From Bacillus sp. REN10 (GTDB lineage Bacteria; Bacillota; Bacilli; Bacillales; Domibacillaceae), in assembly GCF_016820555.1 (NCBI RefSeq), contig NZ_JADHDW010000001.1, positions 186,001 to 250,000 on the forward strand: a DNA stretch of 64,000 bases, read 5' to 3'. The position numbers were made by a program, and so were the translations under genes. The notes under the pieces are model-generated. The model saw only the letters and a list, made by a program, of their open reading frames with translations. It ran no database searches and was not told the origin of the DNA. This document shows positions 18,388 to 26,533 of this stretch, in pieces. Numbering within the stretch: position 1 is the stretch's first letter; every line of letters begins with the position of its first letter.

Positions 18388-18996
18388 ATGGATGCAGTAA
18401 TTATTGCGACAAAAAACAAAGGAAAAGCGAAGGAGTTCGCGGAGATGTTTGCTTCTTTTGGGCTGGATGTTGAAACGTTGCTTGATCATCCAGAATTTGC
18501 GGATATCGAAGAGACTGGTGAGACTTTTGAGGAAAACGCCATCTTGAAAGCCGAGGCGATTTGCAAACTGACGGGTCGTCTTGTGATTGCTGATGATTCT
18601 GGTTTAATCATTGATGCGCTTGATGGTCGCCCTGGCGTTTATTCGGCGAGATATGCAGGGGAAGAAAAAAGCGATGAAGCGAATATTCAAAAAGTGCTTG
18701 ATGAGCTTCGCGATATTCCTAACGAAAAGCGTACCGCTCGTTTTTATTGCGCATTAGCGATTGCGATGCCCGGCAAAGAAACAACAACAGTAGCGGGCAC
18801 ATGTGAAGGTCGAATGACGAAAGAAAAACAAGGGACGAATGGCTTCGGCTACGATCCGATTTTTTATGTGGAACGGTTTGGAGCAACAATGGCTGACCTT
18901 GCCCCCGAAACAAAAAACAGCATCAGTCATCGTGGACAGGCATTGAAGAAGCTTCGGGAGCAATTGCCTGCTTTGCTAGAGGGTGATGCGAAGTGA
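18388..18996 (+). CDS. rdgB: XTP/dITP diphosphatase (house-cleaning NTPase)
   Basis: HAM1/RdgB family (YsnA in B. subtilis), which hydrolyses dITP, XTP and related non-canonical purine nucleotides. 202 residues; the N-terminal TKNKGKAKEF binds triphosphate. EETGETFEENAILKAE, ADDSGL and GVYSARYAG hold metal and substrate residues, and GTNGFGYDPIF and SHRGQAL complete the family signature. The stop overlaps the ysnB start. Confidence 0.95.
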   Translation: MDAVIIATKNKGKAKEFAEMFASFGLDVETLLDHPEFADIEETGETFEENAILKAEAICKLTGRLVIADDSGLIIDALDGRPGVYSARYAGEEKSDEANIQKVLDELRDIPNEKRTARFYCALAIAMPGKETTTVAGTCEGRMTKEKQGTNGFGYDPIFYVERFGATMADLAPETKNSISHRGQALKKLREQLPALLEGDAK

Positions 18997-19496
18997 AGGT
19001 ATTGATCGTCAGTGATAGTCATGGCTGGAGCGAAGTGCTGCAAGAGTTAAAAGAACGATACGAAGATCAAGTCGATGCGATGATTCATTGCGGAGATTCC
19101 GAACTCTCAGCGGATGATCCGGCAATAGAAGGCTATTTTATTGTGCGTGGCAATTGCGATACAGAAAATGAGTTTCCTTATGATATTATAGAAGGGGTAG
19201 AAGGAAAGCGAATTTTCGTGACACATGGACATCGCTATAAGATTAAAACGACGTTGATGAATCTGATGTACAAAGCGAAGGAATATGAAGCGGATTTTGT
19301 TTTCTTCGGACACTCTCATCTTGTCGGAGCGGAGAGCATCGATGGCACGGTATTCGTTAATCCCGGCAGCATCTCTTTCCCTCGTGGACGTAAAGAAAAA
19401 ACATATGCGATCCTTGAAGTAGATCACAACACAACAACCGTTTGCTTTTATGATGAAACCCACCAAGAATTGATGGCTTTACGGCAAATATTTTAA
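18993..19496 (+). CDS. ysnB: YfcE/MJ0936-type metallophosphoesterase (YsnB)
   Basis: A calcineurin-like phosphodiesterase of 167 residues. Metal motifs: SDSHG (residues 7-11), HCGDSE, GNCD, THGH and GHSH near residue 105, all in order. It starts with GTG overlapping the rdgB stop (GTGA), so it is translationally coupled in the rph-rdgB-ysnB operon. The physiological substrate is unknown. Confidence 0.93.
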   Translation: MKVLIVSDSHGWSEVLQELKERYEDQVDAMIHCGDSELSADDPAIEGYFIVRGNCDTENEFPYDIIEGVEGKRIFVTHGHRYKIKTTLMNLMYKAKEYEADFVFFGHSHLVGAESIDGTVFVNPGSISFPRGRKEKTYAILEVDHNTTTVCFYDETHQELMALRQIF

Positions 19497-19504
19497 TGGA
19501 TTCA

Positions 19505-19535
19505 TTCCGCCAGCGAGTAACATTTGCTGGTGGAA
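19505..19535 (+). terminator. Hairpin after ysnB
   Basis: TTCCGCCAGCGA pairs with TTGCTGGTGGAA (two wobbles) around a 7-nt loop. No adjacent T-run, so it is a weak terminator or an mRNA 3'-end stabiliser. Confidence 0.5.
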
Positions 19536-19578
19536 ATCCCATCTAAAAAAGAAAAGTAATTTTTTCTTTGAAATAGTA

Positions 19579-19607
19579 TTGACATATAATATCTCACTTG
19601 GTATTAT
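19579..19607 (+). promoter_or_regulatory. Promoter of the tRNA-Arg gene
   Basis: TTGACA at 19579-19584 and TATTAT at 19602-19607 with a 17-bp spacer. TATAAT at 19605-19610 is an overlapping alternative with a 20-bp spacer. The tRNA 5' end follows at 19643. Confidence 0.75.
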
Positions 19608-19677
19608 AATAAATGTCTTAAAGATAAATTAAATAAAAACATGTCCCAGTAGCTCAGCCGGATAGAGCAACGGCCTT

Positions 19678-19976
19678 CAAGAATAGGAGCCTCTATAAGG
19701 AAACAATAACTTATAGAGTGGACGACACTATATCGGTGAACCCTTAACAGATTATGCTGATGGCAATACCGAGGAAACTTACGATCTCAAGTGAATGAGA
19801 TTGAGGGGTTTTAAAGGACCAGATTCATTTCATCTGGTGGTAGAAATTCCAAAGAATAATCATACAAATGATTATCGTGAGGTTCCGTAGAGACTACACG
19901 TGTCGCACCTGAAATGGTGAAGATATAGTCCAGACTACAAACAACACTCGTTGGTGGCGAAAGTCATAGTGGTAAG
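19678..19976 (+). ncRNA. Group I intron (ORF-less, ~299 nt) in tRNA-Arg(UCU)
   Basis: The catalytic-core signatures are present. R/P7 strand GACTA in AGACTACACG (19891-19900) pairs with TAGTC in the S element AAGATATAGTCC (19920-19931). The P4-like pair CGGT (19734-19737) / ACCG (19768-19771) sits in CGGTGAA and AATACCGAGG. P1 can form between exon GGCCTT and intron GGAGCC (19686-19691), with the U-G wobble at the 5' splice site and one C-A mismatch. P2 is the perfect stem CTCTATAAG/CTTATAGAG (19691-19699/19710-19718). Peripheral hairpins occur at 19784-19801 and 19818-19838. The 3' end is a G (19976). No ORF fits inside. Bacterial group I introns in tRNA genes are known (cyanobacterial Leu and fMet, Agrobacterium Arg-CCU, Azoarcus Ile); I do not recall one in a Bacillus tRNA-Arg(UCU). 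Confidence 0.9.
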
Positions 19977-20015
19977 CTAAGCCGTCGGTCGGGAGTTCGA
20001 ATCTCTCCTGGGACG
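19949..20015. repeat. Left attachment-site repeat (67 bp) of the island
   Basis: Identical over 67 bp to 31363-31429. It contains the last 28 nt of the intron and all 39 nt of the 3' tRNA exon and ends exactly at the discriminator base, as for elements that integrate at tRNA 3' ends. Confidence 0.93.
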
Positions 20016-20148
20016 CTACAGAAATCGGGTGTAAAGCCCGTCAAATCAACCTTCTATATCGTTTAGTGAAACGGTCAGTATAACGGTCACGTAAGAAATT
20101 ACACCTGTTATTGGCTTATATCACTTTCGATATAGGAGGTTTTTTGTT

Positions 20149-20400
20149 GTGACCAAAAGAAAAGGATTATTAGATGTTGATGTGGATGTAAAGGGACTAT
20201 TCGAAGGATTAACTGGTACTAGTTCCACCACTTCAAAGACAAAAATAAAACAGACTGAGGTCTTGAGTGACTCAATTTTGATTTCTGATGCTCTCGATAC
20301 CATTACAAGGCAAATGAAGGTGAGCGGGAATAGAAGCCGTACAATAAGCGATTCTCAAACGAACCGATCACACCATTTTTTGGCTATAAAGCATAATTAA
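20149..20400 (+). CDS. Small hypothetical protein, probably the remnant of a longer gene
   Basis: 83 codons from GTG with a good TAGGAGGT site 8 nt upstream. The N-terminus is MTKRKGLLDVDVDVKGLFEG, with Ser/Thr- and Lys-rich sequence after. Past residue ~60, coding-like sequence continues in another frame (RFSNEPITPFFGYKA, stop, then KKETRTNADDLLEKLGLA to about 20480). The original gene therefore probably suffered a frameshift and a stop. It lies directly inside the left end of the island, where integrase or maintenance genes often sit. I do not recognise the family. Confidence 0.45.
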   Translation: MTKRKGLLDVDVDVKGLFEGLTGTSSTTSKTKIKQTEVLSDSILISDALDTITRQMKVSGNRSRTISDSQTNRSHHFLAIKHN

Positions 20401-20657
20401 GGAAACGACGTGAGCGTGAAGAAAAGAAAGAGACTAGAACAAATGCTGATGACCTTTTAGAAAAATTAGGATTAGCATAATAAACAGTGAAGTATTGGGA
20501 TGGCTCAGATTGGAGTTATCCCTTTTTATTTTTGGAGGGTAGAACAGTATGTGTTGGTGAGGACATGTTCCAGCTATAATATCCATTGATTAATAAAACT
20601 GTGATTTTAATAATATCGAAGTAGTTATCCTGTTTCCTAATTTCTGCATGTGTATAG

Positions 20658-20663
20658 TATAAT
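20658..20663 (+). promoter_or_regulatory. Possible -10 element for hsdR
   Basis: TATAAT 37 bp before the hsdR start; no convincing -35 at standard spacing. Confidence 0.35.
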
Positions 20664-20699
20664 GGACACATACAATCTATTGAGAAAACGGTGATAACG

Positions 20700-23600
20700 A
20701 TGAGCAGTAACTTTTCATTTTTCCAAGGGAAATGGGATGTACTTGCTAACTTGGGAGAGACAGCTGAGAAAAATGTATATCATGATCCGCATACAACAGT
20801 AATGAAATTGCGATTGTTCGCTGAAACATTAACGAAATTTATTCTTGCCGCTGAAAATATTAAAGAGGCATATGGTACAACACAAGTAGATCGCATTAAT
20901 ACTTTGCGTCGGGAAAGGTTACTTGAGCCTGAATTAATTGATATATTAGAAGCTCTTCGTCGCAAAGGGAATGTAGCGATGCATGAAGCGGATTATGGAA
21001 AAGTAGAAGAAGCAAAGGCTTTGTTACAATTAACGTTCCGCTTGTCTATTTGGTTTATGGAGGTATATGGTGATTGGGACTTTCAAGCACCTGAATACAA
21101 AGAACCTCAAGAACAAGCAGAACAGAGTACAGAAATGCTTCAGCAAGAATATGAAGAAAAAGTCAAAAAGCTTGAAGAAGAATTAGAGGCAATTCGTCAA
21201 CAGGCAAAAGTGGAACAAGAAGAGGTAAAAATCGAGCGTAAAAAGATATCTAAAAACTTTATGCGTCGACAGCAATTAACAGAAGCTGAAACACGTACGA
21301 TTATCGATGGAAAACTACGTGCTGTTGGATGGGAAGTAGACACAACTGTACTAAATCATCAAAAGAACGGAACGCTGCCAGAGAAAAATCGAAACATGGC
21401 AATTGCTGAATGGAAGGTCAATGGCGGCAGGGTCGACTATGCGTTATTTATTGGCTTAAAGCTTGTTGGCTTTATTGAAGCTAAGGCAAAAAAGAAAACG
21501 ATTCCTGGCGCATTAGAAAGTCAAACAAAAGTGTATGCAAAAAATGTGGTACAAGTCGAAGATGAAGTCATCACACCTACAACAGGTGAATATAAAGTGC
21601 CGTTTTTATACGCAACGAACGGCCGACCATACTTGAGACAACTTCAAGAAGAGTCGGGCATCTGGTTTTGGGATTCACGTAAACCGTTAGAACATGCTCG
21701 CCCATTAGAAGGCTGGCATTCACCTGACGACTTGCAGCTTCTTCTTAGTCAAGATGATAAGGATGCAAATAAACGATTAGAAGAAGAGGATATTACGAAG
21801 TTTGGCTTGCGTCATTATCAGCAAAAAGCTGTACTTTCCGCTGAAGAGGGATTAAAAGAAGGGCAACGAAGAATGCTCATTGCGATGGCAACGGGAACAG
21901 GGAAGACCCGCACAGCAATCGCACTCATGTATCGCTTAATTAAGTCAAAAAAATGTCGTCGTATTCTTTTTCTCGTTGACCGTAATTCGTTAGGAAAGCA
22001 GACAGAGGATGCACTTAAGGATACAAAAATTGAAGGCTACTCATTTGCTGATATATACGATGTAAAGTCTTTAGAAGACATGTCTCCAGAAGTTGAAACG
22101 AAGGTGCAAATTGCGACAGTACAGGGAATGGTTCGAAGACTTTTCTATAGCGATAATGAAAAGCTTCCAAGTGTCGGGCAGTATGATTTCATCATTGTAG
22201 ATGAAGCACATCGTGGCTATACAAGTGACAAAGAAATGTCAGAGGAAGAATTGGATTTCCGTGACCAGAATGATTACATCAGTCAATATCGACGTGTGAT
22301 TGACTATTTTGATGCAGCCTGTCTAGGACTCACGGCAACACCCGCTCTTCATACAACAGAGATTTTTGGTATGCCTATTTTTAAGTATTCTTATAGTGAA
22401 GCGGTTCTGGATGGCTACTTAGTTGACCATGAACCACCATATCTTTTTAAGACAGAACTTTCACAAGTTGGCATTACTCTTGAGAAAGACGAAGAAGTTG
22501 AAGTGTATGATGTTGATAAAGGTGAGATTCAACTAGAAAAAATGGAAGATACAGTTCATTTTGAAGTTGAGCAGTTTAATAAACGGGTGATTACTGAACC
22601 TTTTAATCGGGCGGTTCTAAACAAACTGGTCGAATACATTGACCCGACAGGAAAAGAGAAAACCCTTATCTTTGCAGCTACTGATCAACATGCAGATTTG
22701 GTTGTTCGGTTATTGAAGAAAGCCTTTAAAGAACGTGGCGATGAAATTGAAGATGATGCCATTATGAAAATTACTGGCTATATCTATAAGCCATTAGATG
22801 CCATTAAAAGGTTTAAGAACGAGCGGTTGCCAAATGTCGTTGTAACGGTTGATTTACTCACTACAGGCATTGATGTCCCTCCAATAACAAACATAGTATT
22901 TTTACGGCGTATACAGTCTCGTATTCTTTATGACCAAATGCTTGGACGTGCAACTCGTCTTTGTTCAGACATTGGAAAAACGCATTTTAACATTTATGAT
23001 GCGGTGGGTATTTACGACAAATTGCAAAGTTATACGGAGATGAAACCTGTTGTAAAGAAACAAAATTACAGTATTGGTGAACTATATGAATCACTTGCCA
23101 ATGCTACGACAGAAGACGAAGTGTCGTTTTTTCGTGACCAATTGGTAGCGAAAATTCAGCGTCGAAAGCAAAGATTGGATGAAGATGGAAAGCAGAAATT
23201 TGAAGAACTGTCAAATGGGAAAAATGTGGATGAGTGGGCGAAAGAAATTCAGTCGTATACTCCACAAGAAGCAAAACAGCACAACATGTTATTTGAATAT
23301 ATGGAAGCCTATCGGGTAAAAGGCGAGAAACGATATATCTCCAACAAAGAGGATGAAGTAACAGATGTGGTTCGGGGATACGGTGAAGGAAACAAGCGAC
23401 CTGAAGATTATTTAGAAGGTTTCGTTCGTTTTATCCAAGAAAATATTAATGAAATTCCCGCTCTTCATCTTATTTGCACACGACCGAAAGATTTAACAAG
23501 GCAGGATTTACGAGAACTTATTACCATTCTAGAAACGAAAGGCTTTAAGCAATCTCATTTACAAACAGCTTGGAAGCAGACGAAAAATGAAGACATCGCA

Positions 23601-23906
23601 GCGGACATTATTAGCTTTATTCGCCAAGCTGCATTAGGTGAAGCACTCGTTGCCCATGAAACACGTATTAAACAGGCGATGCAGAAAGTGTATTCACTGC
23701 ATGATTGGACTCCAAGGCAGAAGAAGTGGTTAGAGAGAATAGAAAAGCAATTACTTCAAGTACCTGTATTAGCACCAACACCGCAAGATGCTTTTTCAGA
23801 AGAGCCATTTCGCAGTCAAGGTGGATATAAGTTATTACATCGTGAATTTGGCGATCTTATTGATACTGTTGTGTTAACCATTAATGAAAATCTTTATGTA
23901 AGCTAA
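20700..23906 (+). CDS. hsdR: Type I restriction enzyme, R (motor/nuclease) subunit
   Basis: About 1068 residues. An N-terminal helical domain (residues 1-130) and a Glu/Lys coiled coil (~140-195) precede the HSDR nuclease region, with VDYALFI ... GFIEAKA (~residues 245-260) as the PD-(D/E)XK core. The superfamily 2 helicase follows: Walker A ATGTGKT near 396, DEAH box VDEAHRGY near 500, LTATPA, and motif VI LGRATRLCSD near 755. It translocates DNA and cuts remote from the recognition site when bound to HsdM2S. The frame is open from GTG 20691, but GGTGAT at 20690-20695 fits ATG at 20700. Order R, extra nuclease, M, S on one strand. Confidence 0.95.
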   Translation: MSSNFSFFQGKWDVLANLGETAEKNVYHDPHTTVMKLRLFAETLTKFILAAENIKEAYGTTQVDRINTLRRERLLEPELIDILEALRRKGNVAMHEADYGKVEEAKALLQLTFRLSIWFMEVYGDWDFQAPEYKEPQEQAEQSTEMLQQEYEEKVKKLEEELEAIRQQAKVEQEEVKIERKKISKNFMRRQQLTEAETRTIIDGKLRAVGWEVDTTVLNHQKNGTLPEKNRNMAIAEWKVNGGRVDYALFIGLKLVGFIEAKAKKKTIPGALESQTKVYAKNVVQVEDEVITPTTGEYKVPFLYATNGRPYLRQLQEESGIWFWDSRKPLEHARPLEGWHSPDDLQLLLSQDDKDANKRLEEEDITKFGLRHYQQKAVLSAEEGLKEGQRRMLIAMATGTGKTRTAIALMYRLIKSKKCRRILFLVDRNSLGKQTEDALKDTKIEGYSFADIYDVKSLEDMSPEVETKVQIATVQGMVRRLFYSDNEKLPSVGQYDFIIVDEAHRGYTSDKEMSEEELDFRDQNDYISQYRRVIDYFDAACLGLTATPALHTTEIFGMPIFKYSYSEAVLDGYLVDHEPPYLFKTELSQVGITLEKDEEVEVYDVDKGEIQLEKMEDTVHFEVEQFNKRVITEPFNRAVLNKLVEYIDPTGKEKTLIFAATDQHADLVVRLLKKAFKERGDEIEDDAIMKITGYIYKPLDAIKRFKNERLPNVVVTVDLLTTGIDVPPITNIVFLRRIQSRILYDQMLGRATRLCSDIGKTHFNIYDAVGIYDKLQSYTEMKPVVKKQNYSIGELYESLANATTEDEVSFFRDQLVAKIQRRKQRLDEDGKQKFEELSNGKNVDEWAKEIQSYTPQEAKQHNMLFEYMEAYRVKGEKRYISNKEDEVTDVVRGYGEGNKRPEDYLEGFVRFIQENINEIPALHLICTRPKDLTRQDLRELITILETKGFKQSHLQTAWKQTKNEDIAADIISFIRQAALGEALVAHETRIKQAMQKVYSLHDWTPRQKKWLERIEKQLLQVPVLAPTPQDAFSEEPFRSQGGYKLLHREFGDLIDTVVLTINENLYVS

Positions 23907-23927
23907 TCCACTAGGGGGATAACTACC

Positions 23928-24995
23928 TTGTATAGACTTGATACAGAAAACAATAGACTAGAAGAAGTCCGAGAAACCACGTTCTCTGAGAATGACTTAA
24001 AAGAGCGGCAACATATAGAGGAATGGATTCGTAAAAGTCCAGAAGTTCTTAATGAGGATTTACTAATCATTGCTCATGAATACGATAAATTTGAAGTGAA
24101 CGAAAGATTAGACCTCCTAGCCATAGATAAAGAGGGTAACCTAGTTATAATTGAAGTGAAGAGAGACACTACAGGAAGCGGCGTTGATTTTCAAGCTTTA
24201 AAATATGCCTCGTATTGTGCGAGGCTTAGCCCCACTGATATCCTTGAAATATATGAAGATTATTCAAGAGTTCATGCTCCGTTAATTAATACCAAAGATG
24301 AGTTGATGGAATTTCTTGAAGTAGACAGCGAAGAAGATTTAAATAATCTTCTTAACAACAGTCAGCGGATTATCATTGTCGGTAAAGATATTGATAAGAG
24401 GATTCTTTCCGTTTGTACATGGTTATATGAAAATAGCATTGATGTGAAATGTGTAACAATCAAGCCGTACAAACTGGGAGATCAGCTTATTGTAGACACC
24501 GATCAAATTATCCCTCCATACAAGCTTGAGAATTATTATATTAACAAAAAGGCTTCAGTAAAAGAACGCAAAATAAAGGTTGACGAAGATGTTTCTTCAT
24601 TCCTGCAAGGAGTAGCTAACTTTATCAACAACCAAACGGATTACACTGCTCGATATGGGGGAAAAAGAGATTACTTCAAAGGACACCGCTTCTTAGGGAA
24701 GAAATGGAACTTTGTATTTGTCTACAAGAAGGATCATACTGCTTCTATGTTCGTAGAGTCTTATAAAAAACAAGAAACAGATTTGATCCGTTCGATAGCA
24801 GAGAGGTATACAGACGAATTGAAAACGTTACTGGGGTGTGAAATAGAGCTTTCTCAAGGATCAAAAAATACAGATTTATATAGATTAGCGGCAAAGTTTA
24901 ACTTTGTAGAAAAACAGGATATTGAGGAATGTCTAAAACAATATACTGAGACGTTTGTTAAGTTCTATCAATTCATAAAGGAAAAGGCTCAATAG
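23928..24995 (+). CDS. PD-(D/E)XK nuclease-domain protein inside the RM locus (NucS/DUF91-like N-terminus)
   Basis: 355 residues starting with TTG (GGGGG site upstream). A restriction-endonuclease-like core is clear: RLDLLAID (Asp near residue 62), then LVIIEVKRDTTG with Glu and Lys near 76-78, followed by the helix FQALKYASYCARL. A second domain (residues ~215-350) has KRDYFKGHRFLGKKWNFVFVYKK and may be a DUF4268-like or DNA-binding module; this part I cannot assign firmly. It begins 21 bp after hsdR and ends in a hairpin before hsdM. It is not a standard type I subunit, so it is probably an accessory or independent defence nuclease. Confidence 0.75.
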   Translation: MYRLDTENNRLEEVRETTFSENDLKERQHIEEWIRKSPEVLNEDLLIIAHEYDKFEVNERLDLLAIDKEGNLVIIEVKRDTTGSGVDFQALKYASYCARLSPTDILEIYEDYSRVHAPLINTKDELMEFLEVDSEEDLNNLLNNSQRIIIVGKDIDKRILSVCTWLYENSIDVKCVTIKPYKLGDQLIVDTDQIIPPYKLENYYINKKASVKERKIKVDEDVSSFLQGVANFINNQTDYTARYGGKRDYFKGHRFLGKKWNFVFVYKKDHTASMFVESYKKQETDLIRSIAERYTDELKTLLGCEIELSQGSKNTDLYRLAAKFNFVEKQDIEECLKQYTETFVKFYQFIKEKAQ

Positions 24996-25000
24996 CAGGG

Positions 25001-25026
25001 GAGTTCCTAAAAGGGACTCTCTTTTC
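25001..25026 (+). terminator. Hairpin between the extra nuclease gene and hsdM
   Basis: GAGTTCC and GGGACTC pair (one wobble), followed by a T-rich stretch. It suggests hsdM-hsdS may be transcribed separately from hsdR. Confidence 0.6.
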
Positions 25027-25043
25027 CTTGAGATTAAAAGTAA

Positions 25044-25074
25044 TTGCTCGGAGTAATCAATTTTCCATTATAAT
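25044..25074 (+). promoter_or_regulatory. Possible promoter of hsdM-hsdS
   Basis: TTGCTC (25044-25049) and TATAAT (25069-25074) with a 19-bp spacer, 32 bp before hsdM; spacing is longer than ideal. Confidence 0.35.
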
Positions 25075-25105
25075 AAGATAGTTGAGCAAATATTAGGAGG
25101 AAGTT

Positions 25106-26533
25106 ATGAATAACCAAGAGATTGTACAAAAATTATGGAATTTATGTAATGTCCTGCGTGATGATGGGATCACTTATCAGCAATATGTAACAGAGTTAAC
25201 CTACTTATTATTCCTCAAAATGATGAAAGAGCAGGAAACAGAAGGTGTGATTCCACAAGGCTATCGTTGGGATGATTTGTTAGATAAAGAAGGTTTGGAA
25301 TTAAAGACATTTTATCAGCGGTTGTTACTTGAATTAGGAAGCAGTGAAAATGAGCGGCTGCGTCTAATATACAGTGATGCTTCTACAAGTATTGCCGAGC
25401 CGAAAAACTTAGAAAAAATTATCAAATCAATTGATGCCCTTGATTGGTACAATGCCAAAGAAGAAGGATTAGGCAATCTTTATGAAGGATTGTTAGAGAA
25501 GAATGCTAGTGAAAAGAAATCGGGAGCGGGGCAATACTTCACACCTCGTGTATTAATTGATGTAATGGTACAGCTTATCGACCCGAAAATTGGAGAGCGG
25601 TGTGCTGACCCTGCAGCTGGAACGTTCGGTTTCATGATTGCAGCAGACCAATATTTAAAGAATCAAACAGATGACTACTTTGATATAGAGCCACAAGAAG
25701 CCGAGTTCCAAAAGAAAGAAGCCTTTACTGGAATGGAACTTGTTAAAGATACGCATCGTCTGGCACTCATGAATGCGTTGCTTCATAATATCGAAGGACG
25801 CTTGGAACAAGGTGATACTTTATCAGGTAACGGTAAATGGATGAAAAACTTAGATGTGATTTTAACGAATCCCCCATTTGGTACAAAAAAGGGTGGCGAA
25901 CGTGTATCTCGTGATGATTTAACGTTTGAAACATCAAATAAGCAGTTGAATTTCCTGCAGTTGATTTATAACGCTTTGAAAGATGATGGAAATGCAAGAG
26001 CAGCGGTTGTATTGCCCGACAACGTGTTGTTCGAAAGCGGTATTGGCTCACAAATTCGTCGTGACTTGATGAACAAATGTAATCTACACACGATTTTACG
26101 ATTACCAACAGGGATTTTTTATGCTCAAGGTGTAAAAACCAATGTTTTATTCTTTACAAGGGGAACAACAGACCAAGATAATACGAAAGATGTATGGGTA
26201 TATGACCTTCGTACAAATATGTCTTCATTTGGAAAACGGAATCAGTTAACAATGGCTCATTTTGAGGATTTCATGAAAGCCTATGTCGCAGAAGACCGCT
26301 CGAAAGTCGAAGATGAACGCTGGAATAAGTTCACACGAGAAGAAATCGCCAAAAAAGACGATAGCTTAGACATTGGATTGATTGCAGATGAGTCATTATC
26401 TTCATACGAAAATTTACCAGACCCAATCGAATCAGCAGAAGAAGCAATTGCGAAGCTCCAACAAGCTATGGATTTGTTAAATGAAGTAGTAGCGGAACTG
26501 CGTGCTGTTGAAGATGATGAGGTGGTCGAATAA
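25106..26533 (+). CDS. hsdM: Type I restriction-modification system, DNA adenine methyltransferase subunit
   Basis: 475 residues. An N-terminal helical HsdM_N domain (residues 1-130) is followed by the N6-adenine methyltransferase core: DPAAGTFGFM near residue 168 (S-adenosylmethionine site) and NPPFG near residue 254 (catalytic motif IV). ASEKKSGAGQYFTPRVLID just before the core is the usual HsdM signature. An AGGAGG site precedes ATG. The stop codon shares one base with the hsdS start. It methylates the target site in complex with HsdS, protecting the host and licensing HsdR. Confidence 0.95.
   Translation: MNNQEIVQKLWNLCNVLRDDGITYQQYVTELTYLLFLKMMKEQETEGVIPQGYRWDDLLDKEGLELKTFYQRLLLELGSSENERLRLIYSDASTSIAEPKNLEKIIKSIDALDWYNAKEEGLGNLYEGLLEKNASEKKSGAGQYFTPRVLIDVMVQLIDPKIGERCADPAAGTFGFMIAADQYLKNQTDDYFDIEPQEAEFQKKEAFTGMELVKDTHRLALMNALLHNIEGRLEQGDTLSGNGKWMKNLDVILTNPPFGTKKGGERVSRDDLTFETSNKQLNFLQLIYNALKDDGNARAAVVLPDNVLFESGIGSQIRRDLMNKCNLHTILRLPTGIFYAQGVKTNVLFFTRGTTDQDNTKDVWVYDLRTNMSSFGKRNQLTMAHFEDFMKAYVAEDRSKVEDERWNKFTREEIAKKDDSLDIGLIADESLSSYENLPDPIESAEEAIAKLQQAMDLLNEVVAELRAVEDDEVVE

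Larger units (their letters stand above)
19643..20015 (+). tRNA. tRNA-Arg(UCU), split by a group I intron in the anticodon loop
   Basis: Exon 1 is 19643-19677 and exon 2 is 19977-20015. Joined, they give a full cloverleaf: acceptor GTCCCAG/CTGGGAC with discriminator G and no encoded CCA, D-arm GCTC...GAGC, anticodon stem ACGGC/GCCGT with 7-nt loop CTTCTAA (anticodon TCT, reads AGA), and T-arm GGGAG TTCGAAT CTCTC. The intervening 299 nt begin directly after the first anticodon base (a U, as group I introns need) and end in G. Exon 2 and the last 28 nt of the intron are duplicated at 31363-31429, the far end of the island. The gene is still predicted to be functional if the intron self-splices. 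Confidence 0.92.

Noticed and set aside
19678-19976. Possible group II intron or simple insertion in the tRNA
   Set aside because: No GUGYG start or domain V hairpin; the P7/S-element signatures, U before and G at the end point to group I.
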